DNA of 64,000 bases from Elymus sibiricus (Eukaryota > Streptophyta > Magnoliopsida > Poales > Poaceae): NCBI GenBank assembly GCA_039707655.1, contig CM077675.1:418747162-418811161 (forward strand), read 5' to 3'. A program made the translations under genes and the position numbers. Under the pieces are notes generated by a model. The model did not search any database. It was not told where the DNA came from and saw only the letters and a list, made by a program, of their open reading frames with translations. Below are positions 53,188-63,430 of this stretch, piece after piece. The stretch's first letter is position 1; the number at the start of each line of letters is the position of its first letter.

Positions 53188-53192
53188 ATCTT

Positions 53193-53592
53193 GACATCAC
53201 CATGGTAAAATCATCCTCATCCATATGCTTGTCTTCCCTATCCCGGTACATAAATTTAATAGAACAACCATTCTAAGTGCAAGACCATTCAGTTTTATCA
53301 TTAATATTAGCTCTAGCAATTTCAAGATCTCTAATTGTGTCAACAATATCTAAATGTAAAGAATCACAATCTACTCATAACTCCTGAGATTTTACCATAA
53401 CAATATCATTAGAAAGAACATCAAATTTTTTATCAATGTGGATCACATTACCTTCACCAGAATGATTGGCCCCTCTGTTCTCAACTATCTTCTGTATGTT
53501 CTCCATACCTTCATTAGTTGCACCTATCCAGGCACTCATCCTTGTAAGCATCACATTATTGATAGCTCCAGTTGCTTTCACATTCGACGAAA
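53193..53592 (-). pseudogene. LINE L2 ORF1 segment
   Basis: The minus strand gives MKATGAINNVMLTRMSAWIG... (53581-53375) and, after a stop, continues VDCDSLHLDIVDTIRD...DKHMDEDDFTMVM to the Copia insertion point. This resembles the helical part of LINE ORF1 proteins. Joining it through the 60-bp spacer to 33716 gives the ORF1 end followed by ORF2. Confidence 0.6.
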
Positions 53593-54300
53593 AAGGGTTT
53601 CCCCTGCTTTATATTATAAAGCAACCACACCAATCATCCGATAACGACACAAGTTCAAGGTCCAAAGAAAAGAAGCAAGTGCCATAAAAAACAAAGCAAG
53701 TCTGGCTGGGGGCACAACACAACAAACCCCTAGAAATAAATGACTAGCTAATCCATCTCAGGTGGCGGTAGAGGAGTCGGAGGTGCGAGGGATCCCGCGG
53801 AGGAATGGAGGCTGGCAATGATCATGTCGATGTAGTCCTGATGTCGTCGCTTGCTAAGCGGTCGCCAGAGCTGCAGGAAACCACACATTTTGTATATAGC
53901 TTCAGTCGCACGCTGTGAAATCACATGCTCGATCACAAGTTTATTGCGCACATTCCATAATGTCCATGCTAGTGCGCCTATGGCAACCCACATGGATGGG
54001 CGGATCTCACAAGGAGAATTAAGGGCCTCACAAAATAAATCCACCAGGAAAAGCAACCCCATACCATTTGGGACCAATATTATTTTCTAGGTCCAACGAA
54101 TCCTTAGCCCCCTCCCCCTAAATCACCGCCTCATCGTGCATCATCTCCATATGGCAATCAGGGATCGCTAGAGAGACCATCGACCGAATAAATTGCATGG
54201 CCTAGTCCGAAAGATTATCAAGCCACATGTGTGAGAAGATTTTTTGCTTTCGGCCTGGAAGCAACAAAAAAGATGGACACCCAGCTCTTGTTTGAGATTT
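53593..54300 (-). mobile_element. 3' end of a second LINE (L3), probably inserted in L2 ORF1
   Basis: The minus strand ends GCTTTATAATATAAAGCAGG then GGAAACCCTTTTT, the hairpin-like 3' terminus I recall for Triticeae LINEs. Upstream lies the tail of ORF2 (54077-53748: WVAIGALAWTLWNVRNKLVI, MCGFLQLWRPLSKRR). RT and earlier parts are absent, so it is 5'-truncated. The right border is uncertain and I could not find a target duplication. Confidence 0.6.
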
Positions 54301-56300
54301 CCTCTCCCCTAGTATACATCGCCCCACCAAAAAACTTTCACCATTGTTGCAATATGACAAGGGGGAAATACCACCCCTCAGTACCTGTTCATCTCTTATT
54401 TCCTTAATTTTCTACAATCAATCATTGTGCCTTGCCCACTGATCAATTTGATAACCCTGACCTAGGTTGTAAGGAGATCGTGCCCTCATAGTCTAACACC
54501 ATCATTTATCTATTGCACCATAGTGTCGAGAGTTTGACATCTTAGCTGGATTCCAAATTACGATCACCAGGCTGTGATTTTTCAGAAGGCAACTTATTGA
54601 CAATTATCACATGAGCCACATGTTCTTCACTCTCCATAATTTCCTGTTGCAAATTACAGAGTTTTAATACCCCCGGTCTTCATTCTTGACATTCTACATA
54701 CCAGATGGAGTATAGGTAACATGATTTTCTCCTTTTTCCTCCAAACCTCTATCTTGTTTTAGAATGTTCATACAACTATCTTTTACTTGGGAATGATGCA
54801 AAGGAGCAATCCCTAGTTAAAATAGCATAGGAAATTGTTCCAGATCAAAAAATCACCTCATTATCAGCATCACCCCTATCTTTGAATTGTCCATCTAAAA
54901 AGTATTTTGTAGGAGGTGACATGTCTAATCTAGTATTCAAAAGATTTGTTTTCTCTGAGTAAACCTTTTGATGGTTGTCCATAACATTAGACGATACATG
55001 CAATGGATCTATTAGCAACACTGGTGCAGGAGTATATTGTTTCCAAATTCCGTCATTGTACCTTAGGGAGAATGACGAGAACTTGCCCTTATATGGGTTG
55101 CAAATTAATCTTCTTTCCCTTGAGTCAGCACATGGAGGTCTATTTTTTTCTCTATCAGTTTTAGAAAGCTTCTGATGAGCACGCTTCGATATATGTTCAA
55201 TCAAATCAAAGTTTCCCTTTCAACTCCTATATTTCCATCAACAGAATCAAGACCCATTTATATGTTACCTTTCTTATCAAGGTTATCAGAGAAATTCCAT
55301 AATGATGAATATAAAGGATTCATCACCACATTTTTATCAATATCAGATTTCATCCCTTTTTGTTTCCTATCCAAACATGAACCACCAGATTAAAACATGG
55401 ATCTAACACATTTGCAGGAGGAGAGACAGGCTATAGGTGCACAAACCTCATCAATAATTGAATCCACCATGATGTGAGAGGCCATCTCATCCACTTCTTT
55501 CTTCACAATAATCAGTATCATCCTCTCAACGTCACCAATCGTCGTGGTGATTTTTTCCTTCGTCGTCAACAACCATCACTGATGCCCCTGGTTCCTCCAA
55601 TGGAAGAAATCCAAGCACCTGTCCCTCCTTGCCAATGGATTTGGCTTCTTTCGTAGTCGACACCAACACCTCAAAAAAGGACAACGGGGTGGCCCGCGTG
55701 CAGCCTCTTCCGCTCCTCCTGATTTGTGCGCGAGAGCATATCCATCACGAGACTCCTCATGCTCTTGTACTCGACCTCTGCCTCCATCTCCTTGTGGAAT
55801 TTGATGTATTCTAACTTCTTGGATATCGACAAATTGTCTTGTTGCTCCTCCCACTGACACATCGAATCCTTGCTAGCCTGGTCGCTAGTGGGGTGTCGTC
55901 TGGTACCAGGGGTTCTCTAAGGCCCTCCAATGGATCCAGATCTTGAACCCTCCCCTCTGATCTCCTAAAGATAGCCCGAGATATCGAGGTAGTCAATCGC
56001 CCTCTCCCTACGAGATTGGGACATTGATGACATACCACTGCACCGCTACGGATGGAGACGAACGGGTTGGGGTGGCGGCGACGACACGGAGGGGGGAGGG
56101 GAGCGACGTGATTTCGATGGTTGGTCGCATCGGTCCCCTCGACGTACCAACCAATCCACTTGAGGAAGGCTGCTCGACGCTTTCCCGTGTCGAAGCCCCT
56201 AAATCGGTTTTCGGTGATTATTTGGATTTGGAATGGGGTCATGTGGTCCAAGATAAATAGTAGAATCTTTTTCCCTGGAAAGGATCAAATAGAAGTTTTA
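54301..56300 (-). pseudogene. Probable LINE ORF1 and 5' region (decayed)
   Basis: Several minus-strand frames in series (55204-54845, 55862-55671, 56251-55811) are broken by stops. One reads PPTKYFLDGQFKDRGDADNE, similar in style to LINE ORF1 tails; the rightmost part is GC-rich like LINE 5' UTRs. Position upstream of L2 ORF1 supports assignment to L2, but I recognise no zinc knuckle. Stated as an inference. Confidence 0.4.
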
Positions 56301-56391
56301 GATTGGACGCGAAGTTTTGGCTCCCGAGCTCAGATGCTCCCACCGATGAATAGTAAAATCTGTAAAAATAGGAAAAAAAATCCCCCAAAAA

Positions 56392-56611
56392 GCTGATTTT
56401 CGGCGTGCAAGATACTCATGTGTGTGATGTCCGTGCAAAATTTGGTGAAGTTTGGACATTCAACGAGCTTGTGGCAAAGAAGACAAATTCCAGGTGTTTG
56501 AGAAACATTAAAAAAACACTGTTCAGAGCCGATTTTGTCTTTCTTGCCACAAGCTCTTTGAATGTTCAAACACGCCAAATATTTACACGGACATCACACA
56601 TATTTTTATTC
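56392..56611. repeat. Foldback (inverted repeat) about 220 bp
   Basis: The left arm (56392-56488) contains TGTGTGATGTCCGTGCAAAA and CAACGAGCTTGTGGCAAAGA; the right arm (about 56525-56611) contains their reverse complements (TTGCCACAAGCTCTTTGAAT, TTTACACGGACATCACACAT). The loop is about 36 bp. It is a non-coding DNA-transposon-like or small-RNA-prone hairpin; class not assigned. Confidence 0.75.
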
Positions 56612-56747
56612 CTTTTTTTAATTTCATCGTTTATTATTATTATTTTAGGGAGTTGTTCGCTTGTCTTAAAAAGCTTCAATCTGGCCAAACCACAACAAGC
56701 ACACACAAAAGCCCACATTAGGCTCTCGATTTAATACCTCTTACCGC

Positions 56748-58228
56748 CGCGAGAGCTATATCTCGCTTATAGCGAGTATAGCTCTCGTCTCGCCTAAAGC
56801 GCGTGCTTATATGGCTGGCTGACCCATTAGCTCACCTCACTCGCTCGTTGCTCACATCGCTTGCATCACTTGCAATCCGGCTTAGATCGTTCGCTCGTTG
56901 TTCCACATAGTGGTTTTGGTCCAGTTTTTTTATTTTTTATTGTTCTTTCCGGTTATTCTTGTTTCTTCATCGGGTTTCCCTTGATTTTTCGTTTTTTCAG
57001 CAGTTTTCTTCGTTCACCGTTTTTATTGTTTCTTTACCTATTTCTTTTTACAACATTTTTATTTGTTTCAATGTTTTTTGGCTTTTCTTGTTTCTTTCTC
57101 CGATTTCTTTCGTTTTTCTTTGTTTCTTTGCTCGGTTTTCTTTGTTTCGTTCACGAGTTTCACTGTTTTCATTATTTTGCATTTGTTTTCTTCGGTTTTC
57201 ATTTCCATTTTCTTCTTTTTCTTGTTCGTTTTTTTGCTTTATTTCCTGGTTTTCAAGGGGTTTTCACTGTTTCTATACCAGTTTTCATTATTTTTCATTC
57301 TTTTTGCACTTGTTTCTTTGGTTTTCTTTTTTCTATGGTTTCTTTGTTTCTTTTGGTTTCATTTTACATTTCTCGTGTACGTCAAGGACATTTTTCTAAT
57401 AGACGTTAAATATTTTTCATATAAAACTTTAACATTTTTTGAATATATGGTCAATATTTTCTCATACACATTTTCAAATGGTTGATTAACATTTTTCAAA
57501 TACAAGATTACTATTTTTTAATAAATGGTCAACATATCTTTCATACACATTTAACATTTTTTCAAATGCTTGATTAACATTTTTTACAAATACTTGTTTA
57601 ATTTTTTTGAATGCTTGACTAATATTTTCTAAATACATTATCAACTCTTTTTAGACATATATTATATATTTTTTGTATACAGGAGAAACAATTTCTCTAT
57701 AGATATTTAACATTTTACAAGTATAATTTTAATATTTATTTGCATACATGGTCAACATTCTTTCTATACACATTTTTAACATTTTCGAATTCTTTGTTAA
57801 CATTTTAATATATTTTTTAATACATGGTCAATTTGTTTCCTATACACATTTTAGAATTTTAAAATGCTTGATTAACATTTTTTCAAATAAAAGTTTAATA
57901 TTGTTTCAAATTGTTATGAATATTTTTTCAAATGCTTGATTAGCATTTCTTACAGTTTTCGTATACATGAGATACCTTTTATTTATACACATTTTAAACA
58001 TTTTTTAATGCTTGGTTAACATTTGATCAAATATTTTATGTAAACTGTTTTTTTAATATATTTATTCATAATATTCGGGATTATAAACGGAAGCAAGTAA
58101 AAGAAAGAAAAAAGGAAAACAAAAGACGTAAAAAACAATAAAACGACTCCGTGTGCTCACGCGTGCCTGGGTCGGCCCATATAAGCGAGAGCACGGTAGG
58201 TCTTTCTATAAGCGAGACATAGCGCTGC
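56748..58228. mobile_element. Mutator-like or other long-TIR element (about 1.48 kb), non-coding
   Basis: The left end (56750-56830) reads GAGAGCTATATCTCGCTTAT ... GCTTATATGGCTGGCTGACCC; the right end inverted reads GCGCTATGTCTCGCTTATAG ... CTCTCGCTTATATGGGCCGACCC. The interior is T-rich low complexity (56920-57400, TTTTC/TTTG) and then degenerate repeats built on GGTCAACATTTTT, ACACATTTTAACATT and AATGCTTGATTAACATT (57400-58060). No transposase. No clear 8-11-bp target duplication was found, so exact borders are uncertain. Confidence 0.65.
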
Positions 58229-58231
58229 CAC

Positions 58232-59231
58232 CTACGGACTTGTTTGGAGAGAGAGAGAGAGGGAGCACTCCTCGGGCGGTTCTGGAAGCGGATGGGAAGA
58301 AAAGCGAGCCGCCTGCGGCGACGCCGCCAGCCGCCAGCCGGCATCAGCCCCACCACGTCGCTGTCGCCGTCGCCGTCGCCGTCGTCGCCAGCGCCTGCGT
58401 CCTCCTCAAGGCCTGCACTCTCCCCCTCTTCCTCTTCCCCTGAACCCCAGTTTCTCATCGCTTTTTTCCTCGTTCATCTCTCGTGTACGCGTCGTTTGTC
58501 TACTCCGTCGTGCAATCAATCGTTCTCGTGGGAAGAACTCGAATCGCGTCGCTGCTGTCCTAGGTTTAGATTTTTCACTCGATTTCGCCGTAAGAGATTT
58601 AAATATACTACTGAGCCTTGGAACCCTAGATGGGATGTGCATGTACGGCTAGTAGAATTGGTTTGTTGGTTTTGAGAAGAAAATTAGGTCGAGTGTTCGT
58701 CGTACCCCTCTACGTGATTTGCACATGGGAAGGAGTATAAAAACTACCCAAGTTGAAGAAACCCTGAAATTTTAGTGTATCCGTACGGTACATGTACTGA
58801 CAGTCGGTATTGGTAGGACATTTGTTACTAATAGAGCTATAACTGCAGATGTTTTATTCAGTTTTTACAGCCAAGCGAAATGCCATTGCGTTCGTCACCA
58901 TTTCAATACCATGTTCTGAAGATGCAGATGGTTTTCACGGTCACAAAAAGTTTTAACTACAGGGTGGTTTTCCAAAATGAAATTCTCATCTGTGCATGTT
59001 ATCATCTTAGCCCTGTCATAACCATCTTACAAAATCAATCGATCAACTTGCTGCTTATTTGTAAGTGTCGACTTTCTTGATATGTAAGGGATATACAAGA
59101 TCTGGAGAACAACTCGTGCTTAATTGCTTATCCATGGTCCAAGCATGCTGTCTGCCTTTTTTCATTTGTTACTGGACTAATCTTTCTAACCTTTCTGCCT
59201 TGAATTTGTTGTCTTTTGCAGAGAGTTTGCC
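58232..59231 (+). promoter_or_regulatory. Promoter/5' UTR with probable leader intron of the F-box gene
   Basis: A (GA)n run (58246-58261) and a GC-rich stretch (58262-58440) look like a first exon. The sequence before the start codon ends TTGTTGTCTTTTGCAG (to 59221), a strong plant 3' splice site followed by AGAGTTTGCC-ATG. A fitting donor is TCCTAG/GTTTAG at about 58563, giving a leader intron of about 0.66 kb; other donors are possible. TATA-like CATATAAG (58179-58186) and CTATAAGC (58206-58213) lie in the adjoining transposon TIR. Confidence 0.5.
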
Positions 59232-61550
59232 ATGACACAAAGCCCGAGCAAATTGTCTGACCCATCTGTCTCTACTCCCCAAGGAGTGACAAGGCACCAA
59301 GGTTGGGCTGACCTCCCAGATAAACTGCTTCACTCCATTGTTCCTCTGTTGGGATCTTTCCTCGACCTTATTGCGTTTGCTAGCACCTGTGGTTCTTGGC
59401 GTGCTGCCTTCTCTTCGTACCCATCCAAATCAACCATCTGCACCAAACTCCCGCCTCTCCTCGTCCGACCCAATGTCTGTGTCCAAGCCCCTCATCTCCC
59501 TTCCAGCAACGGTCGTCACAAACTACGCACATGTAAGGTCATTGATCTAGCCAACCAGAACAGAGCCCTTCGCTGCCAGATTCCTCAAGAAACTTTTCAG
59601 AGGATGCGTTTTGCTGGCTCTTCCTATGGGCATCTCATCTGCTGCCGCCGAGGAAATTGTCTTGTTGTTGATGTGTTCACTGGTGCCGAGGTTTCACCTC
59701 CATGTCTCCCATTCAGTGGTGACTGTGAGCAGGAGTTCTACTTTGGTGGCACCCTGACAGCTCCCCTTCCATCACCCAACTGCCATCTCCTTGTCAGCAC
59801 CCGATCCTCCCTGTTTGATTGGCCGGTTGGAAGTGACTCTTGGTCTGAACTCAAGCTTTCTGATGCACGGGTAGATCAGATTGTGGAATTCAATGGTCAG
59901 TTCATTGCCATGGATTATTCCCAGAGGATCTACATTTTGAAGTTAGCCCCCCAGCTTGGCCTGCAGGAGATAACAACCGAGTGGTGGGACGACATGACTG
60001 AATGCCCATATCTAAGACCATGGCTGGTGGTCTGCGGTGATATGCTTCTCATGGTTGACCATTACATGAGCTTATCATTTGGAGCACCAGTCTTGTATAA
60101 ACCCTACCGCCTTGATATGTCGACCAGACCTGCAAAATGGGTGGAGGTGAAGAAGCTGGACAACTGGGCACTCTTTGTAGGGGGTGATGTGAGGAGCCCG
60201 CCGTTTTCTTGCTTGAGCCCAGAGAAGTGGGGAGGGAGGAGCAATTGCCTGTACTACGCCCATTACTCTCAGACTTGGAGCATACATGGATTAGGTGACG
60301 CGGCAGATGCTGTGTGGGATCCTTCCACTGACCCTGATCTTGTGTACAAGAGAAACTGGTACGGCCAGCTGCAGGCCTTCTGGGTGTATCCAAGCATGTT
60401 CTATTCCGAAGCTCCAGTAGTGCCAGGGCTCCAATACTGGGCTGACCTCCCAGATAACCTGCTTCACTCCATTGTTCCTCTGTTGGGATCCTTTCTCGAC
60501 CTTATTGCGTTTGCTAGCACCTGCCGTTCTTGGCGTGCTGCCTTCTCTTCATACCCATCCAAATCAACCTTCTGCACCAAACTCCCACCTCTCCTCGTCC
60601 GACCCAATGTCCGTGTCCAAGCCCCTCATCTCCCTTCCAGCAATGGTCGTCACAAGCTACGCACATGTAAGGTCATTGATCTAGCCAACCAGAACAGAGC
60701 CCTTCACTGCCAGATTCCTCAAGAAACTTTCCAGAGGATGCGTTTCGCTGGCTCTTCCTATGGGCATCTCATCTGCTTCCGCCGAGGAAAGTGTCTTATT
60801 GTTGATGTGTTCACTGGTGCTGAGGTTTCACCTCCATGCCTCCCATTCAGTGGTGACTGCGAGGAGTTCTACTTTGGTGGCACCCTGACAGCTCCCCTTG
60901 CATCGCCGAACTGCCATCTCCTTGTCAGCACCCAATCCTCCCTGTTTGATTGGCCAGTTGGAAGTGACTCTTGGTCTGAACTCAAGCTTTCGGATGCAAG
61001 GATAGATCAGATTGTGGAATTCAACGGCCAGTTCATCGCCATGGATTATAATCAGAGGATCTACATTCTGAAGTTAGCCCCCCAGCTTGGCCTGCAGGAG
61101 ATAACTACAAAGTGGTGGGACGGCATGACTGAGTGCCCATATCTAAGACCATGGCTGGTGGTCTGCGGCGATATGCTTCTCATGGTTGACCATTACGTGA
61201 GCCTATCATTTGGAGCACCAGTCTTGTATAAACCCTACCGCCTTGATATGTCGACCAGACCTGCAAAATGGGTGGAGGTGAAGAAGCTGGACAACTGGGC
61301 ACTCTTTGTAGGTGGTGATGTGAGGAGCCCGCCGTTTTCTTGCTTGAGCCCAGAGAAGTGGGGAGGGACGAGCAACCGCCTGTACTACGCTCATTACTCT
61401 CAGCCTTGGACCGTACATGGCTTTGGTGACGCGGCAGATGCTGTGTGGGATCCTTCCACCGACCCTGATCTTGTGTACAAGAGAAACTGGTACGGCCAGC
61501 TTCAGGCCTTCTGGGTGTACCCAAGCATGTTCTATTCCGATGGCCAGTGA
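59232..61550 (+). CDS. F-box/DUF295 protein with the whole module duplicated in one frame (772 aa)
   Basis: Each half carries an F-box (WADLPDKLLHSIVPLLGSFL..., residues 25-66 and 403-444) and a DUF295/F-box-associated region ending LFVGGDVRSPPFSCLSPEKW and YGQLQAFWVYPSMFYS. F-box proteins bind SKP1 and bring substrates to SCF ubiquitin ligases; the DUF295 substrate is unknown. Relatives are usually one module of about 380-400 aa, so this protein is double length. The halves are nearly identical, with few substitutions and a one-codon indel (CEQEF versus CEEF), and no stop between them. The start ATG follows a good splice acceptor by 10 bases. It is probably a recent tandem duplication fused by loss of the first stop. 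Neighbours are a transposon upstream and non-coding DNA downstream. Confidence 0.88.
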   Translation: MTQSPSKLSDPSVSTPQGVTRHQGWADLPDKLLHSIVPLLGSFLDLIAFASTCGSWRAAFSSYPSKSTICTKLPPLLVRPNVCVQAPHLPSSNGRHKLRTCKVIDLANQNRALRCQIPQETFQRMRFAGSSYGHLICCRRGNCLVVDVFTGAEVSPPCLPFSGDCEQEFYFGGTLTAPLPSPNCHLLVSTRSSLFDWPVGSDSWSELKLSDARVDQIVEFNGQFIAMDYSQRIYILKLAPQLGLQEITTEWWDDMTECPYLRPWLVVCGDMLLMVDHYMSLSFGAPVLYKPYRLDMSTRPAKWVEVKKLDNWALFVGGDVRSPPFSCLSPEKWGGRSNCLYYAHYSQTWSIHGLGDAADAVWDPSTDPDLVYKRNWYGQLQAFWVYPSMFYSEAPVVPGLQYWADLPDNLLHSIVPLLGSFLDLIAFASTCRSWRAAFSSYPSKSTFCTKLPPLLVRPNVRVQAPHLPSSNGRHKLRTCKVIDLANQNRALHCQIPQETFQRMRFAGSSYGHLICFRRGKCLIVDVFTGAEVSPPCLPFSGDCEEFYFGGTLTAPLASPNCHLLVSTQSSLFDWPVGSDSWSELKLSDARIDQIVEFNGQFIAMDYNQRIYILKLAPQLGLQEITTKWWDGMTECPYLRPWLVVCGDMLLMVDHYVSLSFGAPVLYKPYRLDMSTRPAKWVEVKKLDNWALFVGGDVRSPPFSCLSPEKWGGTSNRLYYAHYSQPWTVHGFGDAADAVWDPSTDPDLVYKRNWYGQLQAFWVYPSMFYSDGQ
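59304..60437 (+). repeat. F-box/DUF295 repeat unit 1 (1134 bp, 378 codons)
   Basis: From TGGGCTGACCTCCCAGATAA to just before its next occurrence. It ends with TCCGAAGCTCCAGTAGTGCC, where unit 2 has TCCGATGGCCAGTGA with the stop, so the readthrough depends on this junction. Confidence 0.95.
60438..61547 (+). repeat. F-box/DUF295 repeat unit 2
   Basis: Second copy in the same frame, ending MFYSDGQ and the stop TGA at 61548-61550. Differences from unit 1 are scattered and many are silent, which suggests both halves are kept as protein sequence. Confidence 0.95.
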
Positions 61551-62689
61551 TCACCGATGGGCAACTACGGCTTGCTGCTCTACCAGCTTCTTCTGGAAAA
61601 CTATCTCTTCCAACAGACTTGTGCAGCTGAAAAAAAGGTGATTTTTCATGGTGGCAGTCATACTGAAGCTTTTGAAGTTAGTTTCATCCTCCAGATTTTA
61701 GAACATTGTAGGAGACGTTTATGGTGGCAATCGGTGCTTACTCAAGCTTTTGCCAGTTTATTTGTCGTTCAGTTTGCTGTTTGTCGTTGAACTGTATGGA
61801 CATGTACTTAACTACGTATTGCATTATCTGTGCTGGAGTAGCAGGTTAAGCGCCCCGTTTCTGCATGGCGAAGATGGTGTTTCTGCATGTGCGTGTGCTC
61901 ATATTTGCATCTTAATCTGCTTTATTCCCATTATTAATTTAAACAACCAGGCCTGCATAGCAAATTCTGCTTTAGAATACATGTGTCCTTTTGAATTCGA
62001 CGGGTGTGTTTGAATAAGGCATTTTTTCTTCAGTTACTGTAACAAGGTTTGCCCTGAAGTGTGTTTCGTTGTGCATGTATGGTTACTGCTGCCTCAGAAG
62101 GAAGGCCTCACTGAGGTGTATGCTTTGCTTGGTTGGTGTGCTTGCTCTTGGGATATTTGCTATAGAGTTTGATCTAGAAAAAAGAGAAGCTTTGCTGTAA
62201 GCTGGGTGATTGTGTTCATGATGCTTGCTAGGCCAGAGGAATGTAATCTGTGTGTGTGTGTGCGCGCACACGCAAAAGGCTATGTTGTGGTTTTAGGCAG
62301 ATAATAATTTCTAAATAGTAATAGAAAATGTTGTCCAGTGCTTTGTTGTGTATGTATGGAAGAACTAACATAGCAGCAAGGAACTGTCAGTATCAGCACG
62401 ATCACGTCACGGTTGATGCACATCTAACATGAAATATCACTTTACTGTTCATACTTCATATGCGCATAGATATAAGATACCTGAAATTCGAAACGCACAT
62501 TCCTCGTTGAAAGGACACTAATTTCTCCCTAGCATCAGCTTGTCCCATGTCTGCAAAGTTTGGTAACAAAAGAGGGCTTCTTCAAACATCCATATACAAA
62601 ACAGTAGGGTTCTAACAGAGGCCAATTTCTAATGATAAGAGACAAAAGGGCAATTAATTTGATTTCGCATAGTACAGTTATCAAATAGG
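61551..62689. other. 3' flank of the F-box gene
   Basis: Probable 3' UTR up to roughly 62010, where GAATAAGG could serve as a weak poly(A) signal; possible leftover 3' gene sequence lies at 61557-61640. Further right a (TG)n/(CG) alternating run at 62250-62273 and A/T-rich DNA without features. Confidence 0.4.
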
Positions 62690-63430
62690 GGGCGTGCTAT
62701 ACGTTGGCCGTGGATCTTTTTAAAAAATCTGCTGCCTTGGCAGCCGTTAGATCAGGAGTGTTGCAGAACCCCATTTACTAGTGTTGCAAAACCCTTTGCA
62801 ACACAACCCTTCTTGCAGAAACTTTTTTGCAACAAAGGTTGTCTTGCAGAGTTCTTTTTGTTTTCACTTTTTTGCAACATGAGTGTTGTTGCGAAAGGAC
62901 TTTTGCAAGATGAATGATGTTTCAAATCTTTTTTGCAATGAAAGTTGATCTCGCAGTAGCGTAGATCATCGTCGCCGTTTGTAACTGTGTCATGTCGTTG
63001 CAATTGCAATAGGTAGGCATCCGGTGATGGTCGGGGACGGCATGTAGGAGGTTGACGGCGGTCATGCCGAGCTCGGGCACACCGCGGCGGCCGACGGTCA
63101 TGGTGGAGGCAGACGGCAGTGCTGACGCCGACCCCGGCTGCAACGACATCAATTTACAACTCCGACGGCCGCCATCCGTAATTGGAAGCATCGCTGCCGC
63201 TGCTGCTGAACCACTATGCGCTGCAGGATCACCACCGGATCTGCAAGAAGTCATGGTGACGAAGCTACAGGGCGTGAATGGAGCAGAAGAAGGCGAGAGA
63301 CGTGCGTCGGGATAAGGAAGGAGTTGTTGAGGTTTGCACGTGGGCGAGAGACTTGCTTGGGATAAGGAAGAAGTTGTTGAGGTTAGATCGTGAGGAGTCA
63401 CGGCTACCACGTCACGTGGGACGCGTGGCG
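62690..63430. repeat. Unclassified repeat-like segment with clustered TTGCAA motifs
   Basis: It begins GGGGCGTGCTATACGTTGGC and contains many TTGCAACA/TTGCAGA/TTTTGCAA blocks at 62760-62945, then GC-rich sequence with broken frames on both strands (63003-63330). The opening resembles the ends of Triticeae DNA transposons, but no matching right end is visible. No gene supported. Confidence 0.35.

Noticed and set aside
56861..57485. Phe-rich frames of 140-180 codons suggesting membrane proteins
   Set aside because: They come from TTT/TTC low-complexity DNA inside a transposon, open in several frames at once.
60049..60393. Minus-strand frames inside the F-box gene
   Set aside because: Present twice because the gene itself is duplicated; they are shadows of the coding strand.
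62922..63410. 162-codon minus-strand frame near the right end
   Set aside because: Starts in GC-rich repeat-like DNA, overlaps frames on the other strand, and shows no recognisable domain.
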